Below the pieces are notes generated by a model that made no database searches, had not been told where the DNA came from, and saw only the letters and a program-made list of their open reading frames with translations. Below, piece after piece: positions 9,641-22,800 of a stretch of 64,000 nt of DNA. This DNA comes from Eutreptiella sp. 'Long Island Sound 2002' (taxonomy: Eukaryota; Euglenozoa; Euglenophyceae; Eutreptiales; Eutreptiaceae): positions 17,393,786 to 17,457,785 of the forward strand of contig OZ038385.1 of assembly GCA_964036045.1 (NCBI GenBank), read 5' to 3'. A program made the position numbers and the translations under genes. Within the stretch, counting starts at the first letter, position 1. The number at the start of each line of letters is the position of its first letter.

Positions 9641-12600
9641 CTCGCGCTCCGGTGGCCACAGCTCCTCAACGGTTTGGTTTTTGTCCCATCAGCCAGATAC
9701 CCTGAGGCCACTGCAGTGGCTGCGGCTGTTGCACATGGACCGCGGCGGTGATCACATGCCCCCCCTCTCCCCCAGTTTGCGTGCCACACACCCCCTGGCC
9801 CTGTGTAGTGCCCTGACAAATGGTCAGGGGGTGTTCCATTGAGGCCCCAGGGGCCACCATGCAAGAGACCCGGTGCCCAGTGGCATGTCTTTGGGACGAC
9901 CCACTGGCCATCGAGGGCAGTCTGAGGAAGTGTTTAGGGTAGTTGCGTGGGGAGAGTGGAATGTCTACGCCACTGATCACGTTTGCCGCCACTGCCCCTG
10001 CGGTGTCCACTCCGCCGCCGGCGCTGGCGGGCTACGCACCGCGCAGTTCGGAGGGTGCACTCCGTTGCTGTGCACGGGGGGAGGGGGTAGTGATGCGCTT
10101 GGCAGTGGGGGTTAGTGATGCGGTTGTTGTACGCAGGGCACCGGGGGATGCTGCTGTTTTACACTGGGGGAGGGGGGGTGCAGATGATATGAGAAGTTTA
10201 CAGAAGTTGATGTGGAACCACAGGCCCCAGGGGGTCCCGGATCACAAAGTGTCTCCGGAGGTGCGCCGCAGCTCCAGGCATTGTGCCCGCGGTGTGGCCC
10301 GTGGAGTGTGCCCTGTGCGCCAGAGGTCAGGGGGTGCGTGGTCAGCGGCTCGGCAAATGGGCGCTGCCATGCCCCGAATGCGCCCGAATCATCGGCGTGC
10401 CATCCCCGAGTCCCCCGTTCCGTTGGGCGGCGTCCCCTACAAGTGCCCAGCGCCACTTTTTTGTTGGTTCCGGCGTTCCCCGACGCCCCCCCGGTCCTGC
10501 AACACGGGACTTCATGGCCCAAAAGCCCAGGATCCGTGCAAAACACCGTCGCGGGCTGCTCCCCCTTGCCCCGCACGCACGATGGGCAAACCCCCATCCC
10601 TCAGCCATGTCATACGGGTGAGGGGGGTCGCCGCGGGCTCCCTCAGCCACTGCAACAGGCGTGTCTCCTCAGACGACACCCTTTCCCTTGCATCCCTGAT
10701 TGCCTTGCTTTCAAGGACGGCCTCCAGTCACTTCAGACCCACAGCAGTAAAGGTCAGCTCAGGGGAATTCAAAATCTGCGAGGCAGCCCTCATGTGTCTG
10801 GGCCGGGGGTGGGGGGGGGGCTGAGCACTCTGTTGGACCCCCATGCCGTTGTTCACGTCCTGAGAACGTGGGGATGTCTGCCAAAGGCTTCATCACAGAG
10901 CACCTGCTCATCAAATGCGTGTGGGGCTGCGCGTGCACTGAATTGGCTCCCACTGGCCGCCCGCCGCCCCTCTGCATCGGGGCCGCCCTGGTCCCTCTCC
11001 CCCACGGCATGGGGGCACTGAAGGAGGTGTACAGAGGACGAGAGGGAGGGGCCTCCCTCTCTACCCCCAAGCCCGTGCTCCGAGGCTGTGGCCTAACGAA
11101 ATGGGGGCCGTACGCTCGCAGACTGGGGCGTCCAGCGGACCAGTGGACTCCGGTTTGGGAGGCAGCACCGGGGAGGCGGCGGAGAAGGAGGAGGCAGAGT
11201 TCCTTTTGGGGAGGGTCCAAGGGGGTGGGCGGGTGGGGTCTGCCCCCCCCCCCTCCCCCTCTTTGGTGTGCCGAGTCTTTAGAGGTGCCGAAAAAACGTT
11301 TGCTCCAATCGTAGAGCCAACATGAAAAAAACGGATCACCAGCAACAATCGCCGTACTATATTGCACACTGGGGGTTCTAAGCCTTTTTCGAACATCTCT
11401 CAAGGCAAAAAGGCCGCAGCTTTAGCCATGGCATGCAATGGCATCTACCACCCGATCACACGCTTGCGATTGGACACATCCAACCCTGACCGTGGAAGGG
11501 AAGCTGCAGGCTTCCTGCACTTCATGAGCATAGATGCCATAGCTGTAGCACAGGGACGCAAAATGCAACAGGCAAACGGAGGTAATAACGGCAGAACAAG
11601 GAATGCCGTACAGAGTACAAAGCACGCAACTGCATGGATCAATTGCGCCAAAGGCGCCGCAGCAAAGTTTTGGCCCAATCACCATTGGAGGGGGGTCTAT
11701 GGGGGGGGGGGTTGAGTGGTGTGGGACCCCCCCCCCCATCCACCCCCTTCTTGGGGCTCAGTTGTTAAAAGGAACTGTGGGAGGAGGGGGGGGGAGGTGA
11801 CTCTCGGTCAGTGCCCGGAGAGGTGTGTTCCTGTGGTGTTGGGAGGGGCTGTGCACCGCAGTGGCGGAGTATGCAGTGGTGGCAGAGTGCTTTCCGCCGT
11901 CCTCCACTCCGCCCACACATGGCACCACGGCCCCTGGTACACCTCTGCACTGGAATTGGACCCGATGCAGAGTGCCCACGCCCCAGCGGTCGCCTTCCTT
12001 GCCCTGGAGGGGAGAGCTCGTGTAGATTCCTTTCAGACCCATGGCGCGTGCGTAGACAGTACTTGTGGAACAGATGTCTCCTCAACGGCGTGTCATGTAT
12101 GTCACGCGTGCCCCTATCATGAAGGCCGATAGGAATTGTGTTCGCAGCGCCCCGCAGCCCCCCGCTCCCCGTCACGTGGCCTCCCCAACGCGTGGGGCAA
12201 ACCACCCTCCCACCGACTTGGGACTGGACTAGGCATGACTCCCAAAGATGTGCCCCGGACCCACGGGGCGCATATACGTATGGGGCGGAGCGCGGGACTG
12301 CGCGTCCGCAACAACAATGCCCATCGAGTGTGTGCGGTGGTCATGAACGCCGGGACGAGGGCCGCGGGACTCAGAACATGCGCATTAGCAGCGGACGCTC
12401 CGGAGGAACAGGCGTTGGGGGCATGCACAGCCTCTGCCATGTGGTCACAGCAGCAGCAGCAGCAGCAGCAGGGCACGGTCCGGCGGGCAGCACCTACGCC
12501 ACCACCTACCCAACGGCCCCCATAGGCTGGTCCACCGCTCAACGATTCGTGGCACATGGCGCACGCGCATACACGCACGATGCGGACACGCCAACACCCG

Positions 12601-13648
12601 AAAATACACGCCAACACGCCAACACGGCCGCATGCACACACACACAGACAGACACACACACTCACACACGCGCGCGCGCACACACACGCTGCAAAGACCC
12701 AACAACACGCCCTGGAGCCAAGAATCGCAGGCACGGACGTGCCGTGGATATCTGGACTGCTCGTCAGGCCAAACACGGAACAGTACACATGAAGGACATG
12801 TAGACAGTCATGTAGGCCAGGCACCTTTCGGAAAAAAGGTAGGCAAAGATAAACACACACACACACACACACACTTTTGTTACGACCAACACGGAATTGT
12901 ATAAGACATCAATTCGCCGCTTTAAAGCACAGGGGACGCAGTTAGCAGCCGCTACTACCAGACAGAACACACATGCGCGCACACCCATGCGCGCGCGCGC
13001 GTACACGCAAACATCATGCCGCAACGGCTCAGCTGCACTGGGCCAGTCCACTGCCTCGACAGAGGGGCAGACAGTGGGGATGGGGCTGCGGGGCTGGGGG
13101 GGTTACTCAGGCCAAAGGCGACAACCGCGCCAGAAGAGAAGGGATCCAGGCCTTTGAATGGACGACGGAGGCTCCATGTGGGCGATCGGTGGTCCAATCG
13201 GGGGCGAGACCGGGACTGTGCCCCCGAGGCCCCTCCACAACGCAGAAGTACACGCAGAAGTACAGCCCCCGAAAGTGACCGCATATCCGCCCTCAGGGCA
13301 GCTCCCTGTCGCTGTCGCTGGGCATGTGAATCCCCCCAACAGCCTCCGCCGCAGGTCGTGTTGTGTGGCCGTGCGCACGCCTCCGCAGGACCCCCCCCCC
13401 CCCCCACACACACGGGCTGTCGGACTGCCTCAGTACCGCGGTATACCCCCTCTTTGCTGCCCCTAGGCCCCAGTGCGCCCACCCCAAGACCCTCTACACA
13501 GCGGATGCCCCCCCTTTGAGGGCCCCCTGGATCCAAAAATGGGCTTTTGGGGGGGGCACACGGTCCACAGCCCCGGACCCAGCAGAAGCAGGTCTCAAGT
13601 ACCGCATGGGTCACGCCTCCGCTCCTGCCCATCACCTCCTACAATGGT
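9641..13648. other. Intergenic, no gene recognised; microsatellites and G/C runs
   Basis: Long GC-rich frames at 9943-11021 carry no recognisable domain. One + frame has a CxxC..CxxC pair near 10305-10390, too little to call. (CAG)n lies at 12450-12471, CA-rich tracts at 12633-12690 and 12852-12874, and C runs at 11244, 11720 and 13390. The last part is the 3' flank of the hydrolase gene on the minus strand. Confidence 0.4.
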
Positions 13649-13832
13649 TCAGACGATGTCCTTGAGGGTGTGGTCGTAGTCCTCCAGCGGCGGGATCCGG
13701 GGGTCAGCCTTCTGCAGGACGTTGTTCTCCAGGAACACGAAGATCGCATCAAAGTACCGCTCGGAGCACCACGTGTCATTGTGCATGCCGTTGGGGAGGG
13801 GCACGAACAGTTTGCGGGGCGAATTGGTCGCG
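13649..13832 (-). CDS. ABHD13: ABHD13-like exon 5 (terminal)
   Basis: Acceptor TCTACAG then CGCGACC. Its first base completes an AGC (Ser) codon with exon 4. It encodes 60 further residues with the catalytic His in PNGMHNDTWC and ends at TGA (13651-13649). Confidence 0.88.
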
Positions 13833-16800
13833 CTGTAGACATGGGTTGGCGGGGGAGGGGGGGGGGGGTTGTATGCCTATGCCCCTGCAGTAGACACCCC
13901 CCCCTCCCCCCATGAGCCCGTGAGCCTGTGGTGGCCCGTTGTGGTCCTCCGAAAATCCCAAAACACCTTTAAAATGGGCTGTTTTGGGACCAAAAGAGGG
14001 TCAACAATGGGTCAAAATATATATCCAAAATTGATCCCAGACCACTTGGGACACACAAAACGGGTGAAATGAGCCCATTTTAGGCCCCACATGGCTGACC
14101 CCTGGAAAAGGGGTATTCACAATTGGACAAATCCAGGCGCAGTAATGCCCTTGCAACAAGGCTAGCTATGGGCATCAATGTCACTATACATTGACATGCT
14201 TGGGCAGTCCTTGAGGGTTCAACCAGAAAATAAAAAAAAAGCCGGGAGAGTTGGGGAGCCCATTCATGAAGCCACCGTGACAAAGCCCCAACCTCTAACT
14301 TCATGACGTTGGGGGTGGCATGCAGGGCCATTTTGCCCCACCCCACAGGCACATATCTCAACTTGCCTTCTGACTGAACCCCCATGGTCAGCGGCTTCGA
14401 AGCGAAGCCGCAATAATGGTAAAGAAGAGTGCATCAAATCAATGTACTATGTGTGATGAGCAGTGATAACACTATGGAGCAGCGGTGTTGTCACTTTCGC
14501 GGGCACATTTGAACTGAATCTGTGGTTCCCTCACCGTGTTTGCCCAGGTGTTCTTGGTCATCCTATTGTGCCCCACCACAACTGATGGAAACAACAATAT
14601 CCAATCCAAGAGCAACATCAATACCCAAACACTCAAAAAATACAGCATAAGCACGAATTACCCAAAATCAAAACATAGCTCAGAAACAACTCAAAATAGA
14701 CATCTACTTTGGTTTGAGAGTGAAGGTGCCCTCCCCGGTTTTGGTGGTTTTGCTGTAGATATGGGTCGCCGGGGGAGGGTTTAAGAGGGCGCGCAGGTAG
14801 GCGGTTGTAAATCTAAGCCCTTGCGTTGGACACCCCGCCATCCCCCCATGAGCCTGTGAGCCTGTGGTAGCCTGTTGTGGCCCTCCGAAAACCCCAAAAT
14901 GCCTTGAAAATGGGCCGTTTTGGAACCAAAAATGGGTCACCAATGGATCAAAAATATGTTTTTCCAAAATTGGTCCTGGACCATTTGGGACACACAAATC
15001 GGTGAAATGAGCCCATTTTAGGCTCTGTGTGGCTACCCCCGTTGTGGTGTACAAAGGGTGATGTGCCTCACAGCCAACGATGGAAGGGCTGCAGTGGAGG
15101 CAACACGAAACGATCACCAAACCATGAAGAGTGACATGGTCCTGGGCACGTTTAACTGTGTCAAGCCACATGGTCCGTGGAGACCCAAAGTTGTGGTCTG
15201 ACTTGCCCGTCATGGGGTCCCAGACACACATCTTGCGACAAATTCATCTGTGAGTGAAGGGGGAAACATGGACACACCCGGGGCTCGCAGGCTCCACCTT
15301 GGGCCAGGATCACCACCATGGGCCATGGCACAAATGCACACTATTGACTGGCATGGCAGACAGATGGACAGATTGCCTGATGCCGTGTACCTGTTGCCTC
15401 CGGAGCCCCTTGTACCATGCCCAATGCGCAAGAACTGCATGGTGGATCCCCCTCCCATACACAATACCTGAATGGTAGACAGCCCCACGCCACATATAGT
15501 CATGGATGCTACCCGTCCCAGTAATCGGACCTCCAGGAATAGTTAGACCACCCTACCCCATACCCAGTCCCTGCATGGTACAACCCCCTCTAGTACATGG
15601 CGCCTGCAGGGTACACCTCCCTCCAGTACATGGTGCCTGCTAGGGCTTTTGTAACCACCTGTCAGCAAAGTCGCTGACGGGGTGACGGGTTGGACCACCA
15701 AAAAAGTGTTTTTTTTTTTGGGGGGGCGTTTATTTTACATTCTAGGCAGGTTTCCTGCCCCAATACCATTGGCAAAAGCCTTTCGGGGGTTTTTGATGGT
15801 GGGAGGGGTGCGTGGATTTCTCTTTTGGAGGCTCACTGGCACTACTGATAGTTGTTCACACACCACAGAATGAATGCTGTCGTTCTTCTGGAGATATCTG
15901 GATAGATGCTGGTATTCTTGGATGTTTTTGGGGACGGTTGTTTTTTTCTATTTTGGATGCTGTGGTCTGTTGTTCTTTTTTTTGTGAAGTCTTGAGGCAT
16001 ACCACTACTTCCTGGATGTGTCCTGAATGTCGCTGTTCATTTTCTGGTGCGTTGTCGATGGTTGCTGTTGATTCCTAACAGTGTCTTGGATGCGGTGTGA
16101 CTAGAGCGTTGACGGCCCGTGCTGTACTGTGGTAGGGGACCGCACATCTTTGAGAACAAGGTCTGGGATAGTGCATCGGAGGCCCATCTAGGACCGCTGC
16201 TACGGCTCGCTGAGAACCGAAGTGGAGTATCCGATGGCGGGGTCAGGTGTACCCAGCCCCTGGACAAACTCGTCGGGATGGAGAGACGAGAGGCGTGGCA
16301 AGGGACCAGGTCTTCGATCTGCGCCCTACGTCAGATTGGGTGAGAGGCCCATGGCTCCTACTCCTCCGTTTCGGGAAAGATGCGGTCGGTTCTGAATCAG
16401 CACAGTGGCAGGAAGGATCGGGTGCGCGGCGGTTTGAACGACATCATCCAGGCGCTGGGACGCAACCACTTGGAACTCGTTGCCATGAACCCACACCACA
16501 GTAAATGGGACAGTCAGCTACTAATAGGACCCGCGGGACTCGCAAAACAACCGAAACTGCACATGAACGGGGCATCTGGGCCCACCTCCACAAATTGGGA
16601 CCGAAAGCAGGTCCCAAGCAGGTCCCCCGTCACTACGGGACATACCCCCTCCGTCGCTTGGACAAGCGCTGTATCTCACACAGGGGAGAGGGGGGGGGGG
16701 CGATCAGAAAGACAGCGAAGACAGGAGAGCACAATATTGATGACCAAGAAACAAGACAAGAAGATAGACGGAGCCAATGAGCCACAAGCGACAGGAAAGA

Positions 16801-19800
16801 GATCAAAGCAAGAGCTTATGGCTGATCAACACAAGCATAACAAAAGCACATAGACAAACACAGACGGAGCAAAGAAGATACAAAAATACACGCACAGCGA
16901 GCAAACCAAAATAAAATCATGAGATGCAAAGCCGAGACAGCCCTGAAGGATGAGCAACACACGAAAGACAGACTGTTGCCATCCCTGGGCACTGCATGAG
17001 CCCCACAAGAGCACAAGAGGCACTGCATATCACCTGACGTACAGCTGGTGCATCTGCTGCGGCGGGATGAGCTCATCCTTCTTCCCGGACAAGAACAAGA
17101 TGGGGACGGTGACGTTGGGGATGCTGTTGATGCTAGTCCACCCGATTTGGAGGATGATGGGCTTGATGCAGTACAGGAACAGGGGCGTCAGGAGGTTGTA
17201 CGTGAGGGGCCGCAGCCGCCCACAGAGGTACTCGACCCACAGGACGTCGACCATCGCGCTGATGCTCGTGAACGTGTTCTCCACGATGAGACCTGGGGCA
17301 CCACCCGAACTCAGGCGATCCGGGGGCTTGTGCGGTGCGCAGGGGCCCAGTGGCCAGTGGGGCATGGGAAGTGAAGAACACGCGTGGCCTCAATGGGGCA
17401 GCTCAATGGCGCACACGGATCGGGGGGGGGGGGGGCGGGTCTATGGCCGTGCCACCGGCATCTCGTTGACTCCGGGGCATGACCTGTGGCGTTGTCGCAC
17501 CGACTTTGTTGCCGTAAAACGCGGATGTGCTGTGTGTCGGGGAGACGATTCCATCGGATGAGGGGGGGGGGGGTCTGGGGTGCTCTGGGAGCACTGGGGG
17601 GGGCCTCAGCCCCGAGCTGCCGTTCGCGCAGGGCATGCACGCCCAAGGGGAGGTTCTGAGCGGTGGTGTCTACGACTTGGGATTTGGGGGGAATGAGACC
17701 AGAAGTGAGCAGGTGCTGTTGCGGAGGTCTAATGCATCGCATGTGTTCATTTGAGTGGGTGTTGATGCGCTTGGCATTGCAATGCGGCCTGCATTACACG
17801 TGCGTCGCATTGAATTGGTGGCGCACGCGACCGCAGGCACGACATCGGTGCACGCGGACGTTGTACCCATCATCGAAGGCACAACACGTTTGGCCCCGGT
17901 GCTGTCCTTTTGGGGGGGCACCGCTGAGGGCTGCGCGGGGCACTGGGGGCGTGGGGGGTGCACGTCTGTGGCCTACGAGGCCCTCAGTGCAGAGCAGTGC
18001 AACGGGGCAACGACCTGCGACCGGCAGCGTCGTGGTAGAGGTCAGGTTGATGGCCACCGCACCCCCGAGGCTGGTCCCCATGACCACGATCTGACTCTTG
18101 TCGATGTCCAGCGTGTGCACGTACTCAAGGGCGGCCACGGCGTCCATCTTCAATCCCGCCTACGAGTGGGGCGTGCGGCGCAGTGCACGCCCCTGTGCAG
18201 TCCACCGCGCCCCTCAACCACGTCCGGGGCATACAACGGTGCCGACCCCACCCCCCGCCTCTCGAGGGGGGGGGCACATGCAGCGGGATGAGGGCAGCCA
18301 TGGGGCACACCGCAGACAAAACGAACGACACCGGCCGCAAAGTGTGACGTGGAGAGGCCCGACCCAAGTGGCAAAATACTGCACTCGCAATGCAAAGCTT
18401 GGCGGGAAGAAAATTGCTTTGCGGGGGGGGGATGGCACGGAAGCCCATTTGCCCAACCCCCCCCCTCCCCCTCCTTGGTCGCCGTGCCGGGAGGGGGGTT
18501 TGGGCTGGGGCTGCCCTACCTGCCGTGCCAGGGGGGGGGGGGGGTCCGACCCCAACATACATGGCTCAAAATGATCCCCATGTCGCGCTGATCATTTTGA
18601 CTACACATATGTGGGGGAAAATTTTTTTGTGAAAAAAAATTTTCCGGGCCAAAATTTGTGTTCCGGCGCCTGTGGTGGCAACATCCGTCCTTACACAAAA
18701 CAAAGGGCCCGGCATGGAAGCCCATTTCTGGAACCCCACCCCCCCCTCCTTCGCCGGGCGCCCATGCCATCCCCCCCCCGCAAAGCAATTTTCGGGCCGC
18801 CCTTTGCCGTGTGTGACTGGGCGGGGGAGAGGCCCCCCAGTGCGAGAGGCCTACCCCACTGCACAACGCACAGCAATGTTCTGCCGCGTGCCCCGCCCCC
18901 CCACCCCGCCCCATGTGATCAGCGGGTCGTTGGACGAGGTCGTGAGGCCAACCCTCGACGTTGCCTCAAGCCCTTGACGGGGCCGTGCTATCGCCCGGAG
19001 GGCCTGGAGGGGGGGGGGGGGGGGGGCGGCTTAGTCGGCCTCCGCTGTCCACGACCCCCGGAGGGCACGTCGGGGGCTCCACACACGCACAGCCCGGAAC
19101 GCAGCACTGTGCGCCAGGGGGTCTCACCCACACTTCATTAGCCCAGAGGCGCGCTGGGGGGGGGGGGGGGCACGGGGGTCGCGGTCCACAAACCTGGGCG
19201 CGCGGGAGGTGCAGTGTATTGCTGTCTGAAGCCGGCGGCGCCCATGGGCCTCTCGCCACTTCCCCTTGTCCTTCCCTTGAACCCTCTCCCTCCGTCGGCG
19301 GCGGCGCCCATCGGCCTCTCACCCCCTCGTGCCCTCCCTCTCCCTGCCTGGCCTGTCCTTACCCCCGTACACTCCCTCCCTTTCCCTCGGGGGGTTGTGC
19401 CACTGGAGCGCTTGTGGGGGGGGGGGGGGTCCTTTGGGTTGGCGGAGCCTGGGGTCCCTCAGTGTCCCAACGTCGCCGAAACGTCCTTCTCCCGCGCCCC
19501 GCGCCAGGCCCTCGCACTGCCTACGGGCGCGACATGAAGACCGCTGCAGTACCGCCGTCAGTGGACCCCCGACACAGACCCGCGCCTGGCGGTCGTGGCG
19601 CACGGTCCAGTGCCGGAGGACGGAAACACTGGGCCGGCCCAGGGCCCCTGCGGCACGTGCCCTTGGGGGGGGGGGGGGGCATCCGGCAGACACAGACCTC
19701 CGTGGGGACGCCCCCGCTCAGCCCATAGCCCCGGTACTCGATCAACACGATGTTGCATCCGGCCGTGCGATGTAGCGCCAGGGCCAGCGGAATGCGGTGG

Positions 19801-22800
19801 CCAATGTTGCCGGCGTTTCCATGGAAGTACAGAATGGTCACGGCCTGAGGACAGGGGTTTGGGGTGAGGGTGGGGGGCACACACCCGCACCCCCCATGGC
19901 CACAGATGTAGGCACGGCACAGAAGGGCGTCCACATCCCGACGCTGCTGCGTGAGCAAAGGAGGGTGAGACAAGGCGGTCCCCAGCACAGTGCAACTGTA
20001 CAAGGCTGCTCGGGTCTTTCCATGCCTCAGATCTCTGGCCTCGGCCAGTGACCACTGCCGGCATCCCTCTTCAACACTACTGGCCCTGTGGGGGGGGGGC
20101 AGTAGCAGTAGTACCATAGTACCAGCAGCAGCACCAGCACAAATCCTGCCATGTTCAGTGTCTGCTAGGGCCACTAATTTAATCACCTGCAAATCAGTTG
20201 GGAATGGATCAGTGATTAAGTTTCAATGACCTCTTCTTGAGTTTTGCTCCTCCGTTAGTGGTGGGGTACGCGTGGTCCTGAAGGTGTTGGGTACAATGGC
20301 CATCCCTGGGCAGGGTGGGATTGCTCTCCGACTAGGTCTAGGGGGAAATCTTACACTGCGCGCCACTTTTAGACTAAATACCCCCCGCAGAGCCCTAGAC
20401 ACACCCTTTCCAAATGCTCTCAAATTTGGGCCACCCCAGCTAACCTAGCTCAAGACAGTTGCAAGCTACCTTCCCTTCCCACAAGACATCGTGCAAAATG
20501 GAACGGCAATGGTCGCCACCCCGGCTGACACTTCCCATTTCTTGAGTGACCGATGTAGCGCCGTCACTCATGAGCTTTGGGGTATCCTGCACCACAGGGG
20601 ATGACCAGCCCGGCCGCTCTCCAGTGTAGCACAGGTTGCACAGGGTGCATGACTTAGGCTCCAATCCACCCGCAGGTCCACAACGCCACATCACCTTCTG
20701 CCTTACATCAGCTTCCACAGCATGTTTACCGTTTTTTTAAGCCATAGTGAGGGGAAATCAACCTAGAAACAAGAACATGTGGGGAAATGAGCAAAGAATG
20801 TGTAAAAATGGGTGAACATGGTTGAAAATGGGTGAAATTGGGTGAAACCCCAAATATGCCATATCCACAATGTGGAAGAAGCAAAAAAAGAAAACCTGCT
20901 GTCAAACAACACTAATGCCCCTAGTTTCGGGAAGTATGGGTTTCTAGTTTGGCCACACACCCAAATCGTTGCACTACGCGCACACAGTGGCGCACTACGC
21001 TGCGCTATGGCACTCCCCTTGCCGTTCATCTCTTAGACCCATTGATGTAGCCCGTGCGGTGGTGGCTGGCTATGTGGGCAATAGCGGCATGGGTGCTCGG
21101 ACTTTCACTTTATGGGCCCCCCTTTCCCCACAAAAAGGGGCTCCAATGACAAGACCCCCCAAACCAACTCAAAACATCCCGGGTTTCAATGTAGCGGGAG
21201 GCACGGCGGTGGGGATGTCCTAGGGAGCTGAATGGGAGGGGGGGCAAGGGTTTGAAAGGGGAGGGAGCACTTTCTTCAGGTGAGAGTTCACCCAGGTGGA
21301 ACACTGACACTATCACTGAATTCGTGACTTACGGTCTAAATGGTAGGATCAAATTGGACAATGACTAGTAGCACCACATTGCGTGGGGAGTGTTTGGGTG
21401 CGTTATCAGTCAAATTGGCCAACACATCTTTGAGTTGAGGGGAGCCACTTTGCAAATGGCTTCTACACATCAAATGCAACAAATCACCCCCAATGATGTG
21501 ACCTCCAACTGACAATATGACAAGAGGTTGGTTGAGACGACCCGTCTGGGGTGTGGCCTGCAGTAGGCCGAAGCACTGCAAGCAGATCATGCACCATCCA
21601 AACCGGACAAAATCTCCATATCGTCAGTTTGGCATGCAAACCTTGGTGTTCCAAAAAGCCTTGTTAAGGGGCTTTCCAAAAAGACCCCACATACCCCCCC
21701 CCCTACAAGACACTCAGTGGGCAGAAACAAGGCGGCATTGACATCAATCCTGAAAAAACCTCCGCTTTGGCATATTTGCCATGTTCCCGAGAGATATACC
21801 ATGATGAGAACCATACATTGTATCATTCTAGCAGCGTGTGGTGGACATGCATGCAACTCCCTTTTTACGGAGACCAAAGTTGACAAAATTTTCCTCCGGA
21901 CGCCCTTGGCACAATTGAAAATAATGGCCCTTGCCATTGGAGCCCTTTTCCAACAACCTACCCCCCAGTTTTGGGGGGCTCCCATGACCACCCGCCCCTG
22001 AAGGCGAAAATCCAACTTCCCCATGCAACCTGTGGCTGTGGTTGATCCCTGCCCCCCTTCCCACCTCCGCACACACCCCTCCGTTGTCAGCTCCTGCCCC
22101 ACGTTGTCCCCACAGCACATAGTACACCAGCATTATACTACAAGGCAACCAACCAGCCTCTGAGCCTTTGGGGTACTTCACAAAATACGCAGCCACTCGC
22201 TGCCGAGACGAGTGTTTGGGACCCCTTGTCCATGATGGGTGAGGGGGGCTGAGGCAGGGAACTCCCTCTCTCAGCGAGAGGGGGCTGTGCTGACGGGCAG
22301 GGGGGGATGGCAGAGATATGAGAGTGTGCCCCCTTTGGTAATCAAGGGTCCCACGGTCACGGCCCACCACTGCCAAACAGGACTGGTACCGATGCGCCGC
22401 AATGACGAGTCTCAAGGCCCGCCGGACTGATGATACGCCCAGCCCCCCCCGCCCCTCCGCCCGCGAGCAAGTGGGAGATACCGCTGTGCCCGTGTCTGTG
22501 GGTCTGGGCGGGGGGGGGGGCGCACGTCGTGTCTCAGGCCTGGGCCGTGCCTGGCCCCTCAAGGGTCAGGGAGCACCGGTGCGCTCTGGCGGGGGCAGTA
22601 GTGTGTGCCCGGTGCTCCGGGCCCAGCGGCGATGCAGGGGACCCCACCGCTGAGGCCGCCAGGGGGCTATGGGTCGGGTAGCCTCCGGGATCCAGCCGCT
22701 GAGCGGAGACCGTGCTGCAGCCTGACTGTTCCCGCAGGGGCAAATGGGCTGGAGTCTCGGTGGGAATGGCTTAGCCACAGACTACCCAGCCCCCAGATGG

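Larger units (their letters stand above)
13833..17033 (-). other. Intron 4 of the ABHD13-like gene (3,201 bp)
   Basis: Donor GTGATA and acceptor CTACAG by position. Contains two direct copies of repeat R9 (13937-14093, 14877-15040), a 9-bp hairpin at 14391-14411, and a + open frame 16380-16853 without recognisable domain. Confidence 0.75.

Noticed and set aside
10212-11021. Zinc-finger-like gene (CxxC pairs near 10305-10390)
   Set aside because: The Cys pairs fall in different frames, and no domain extends from them.
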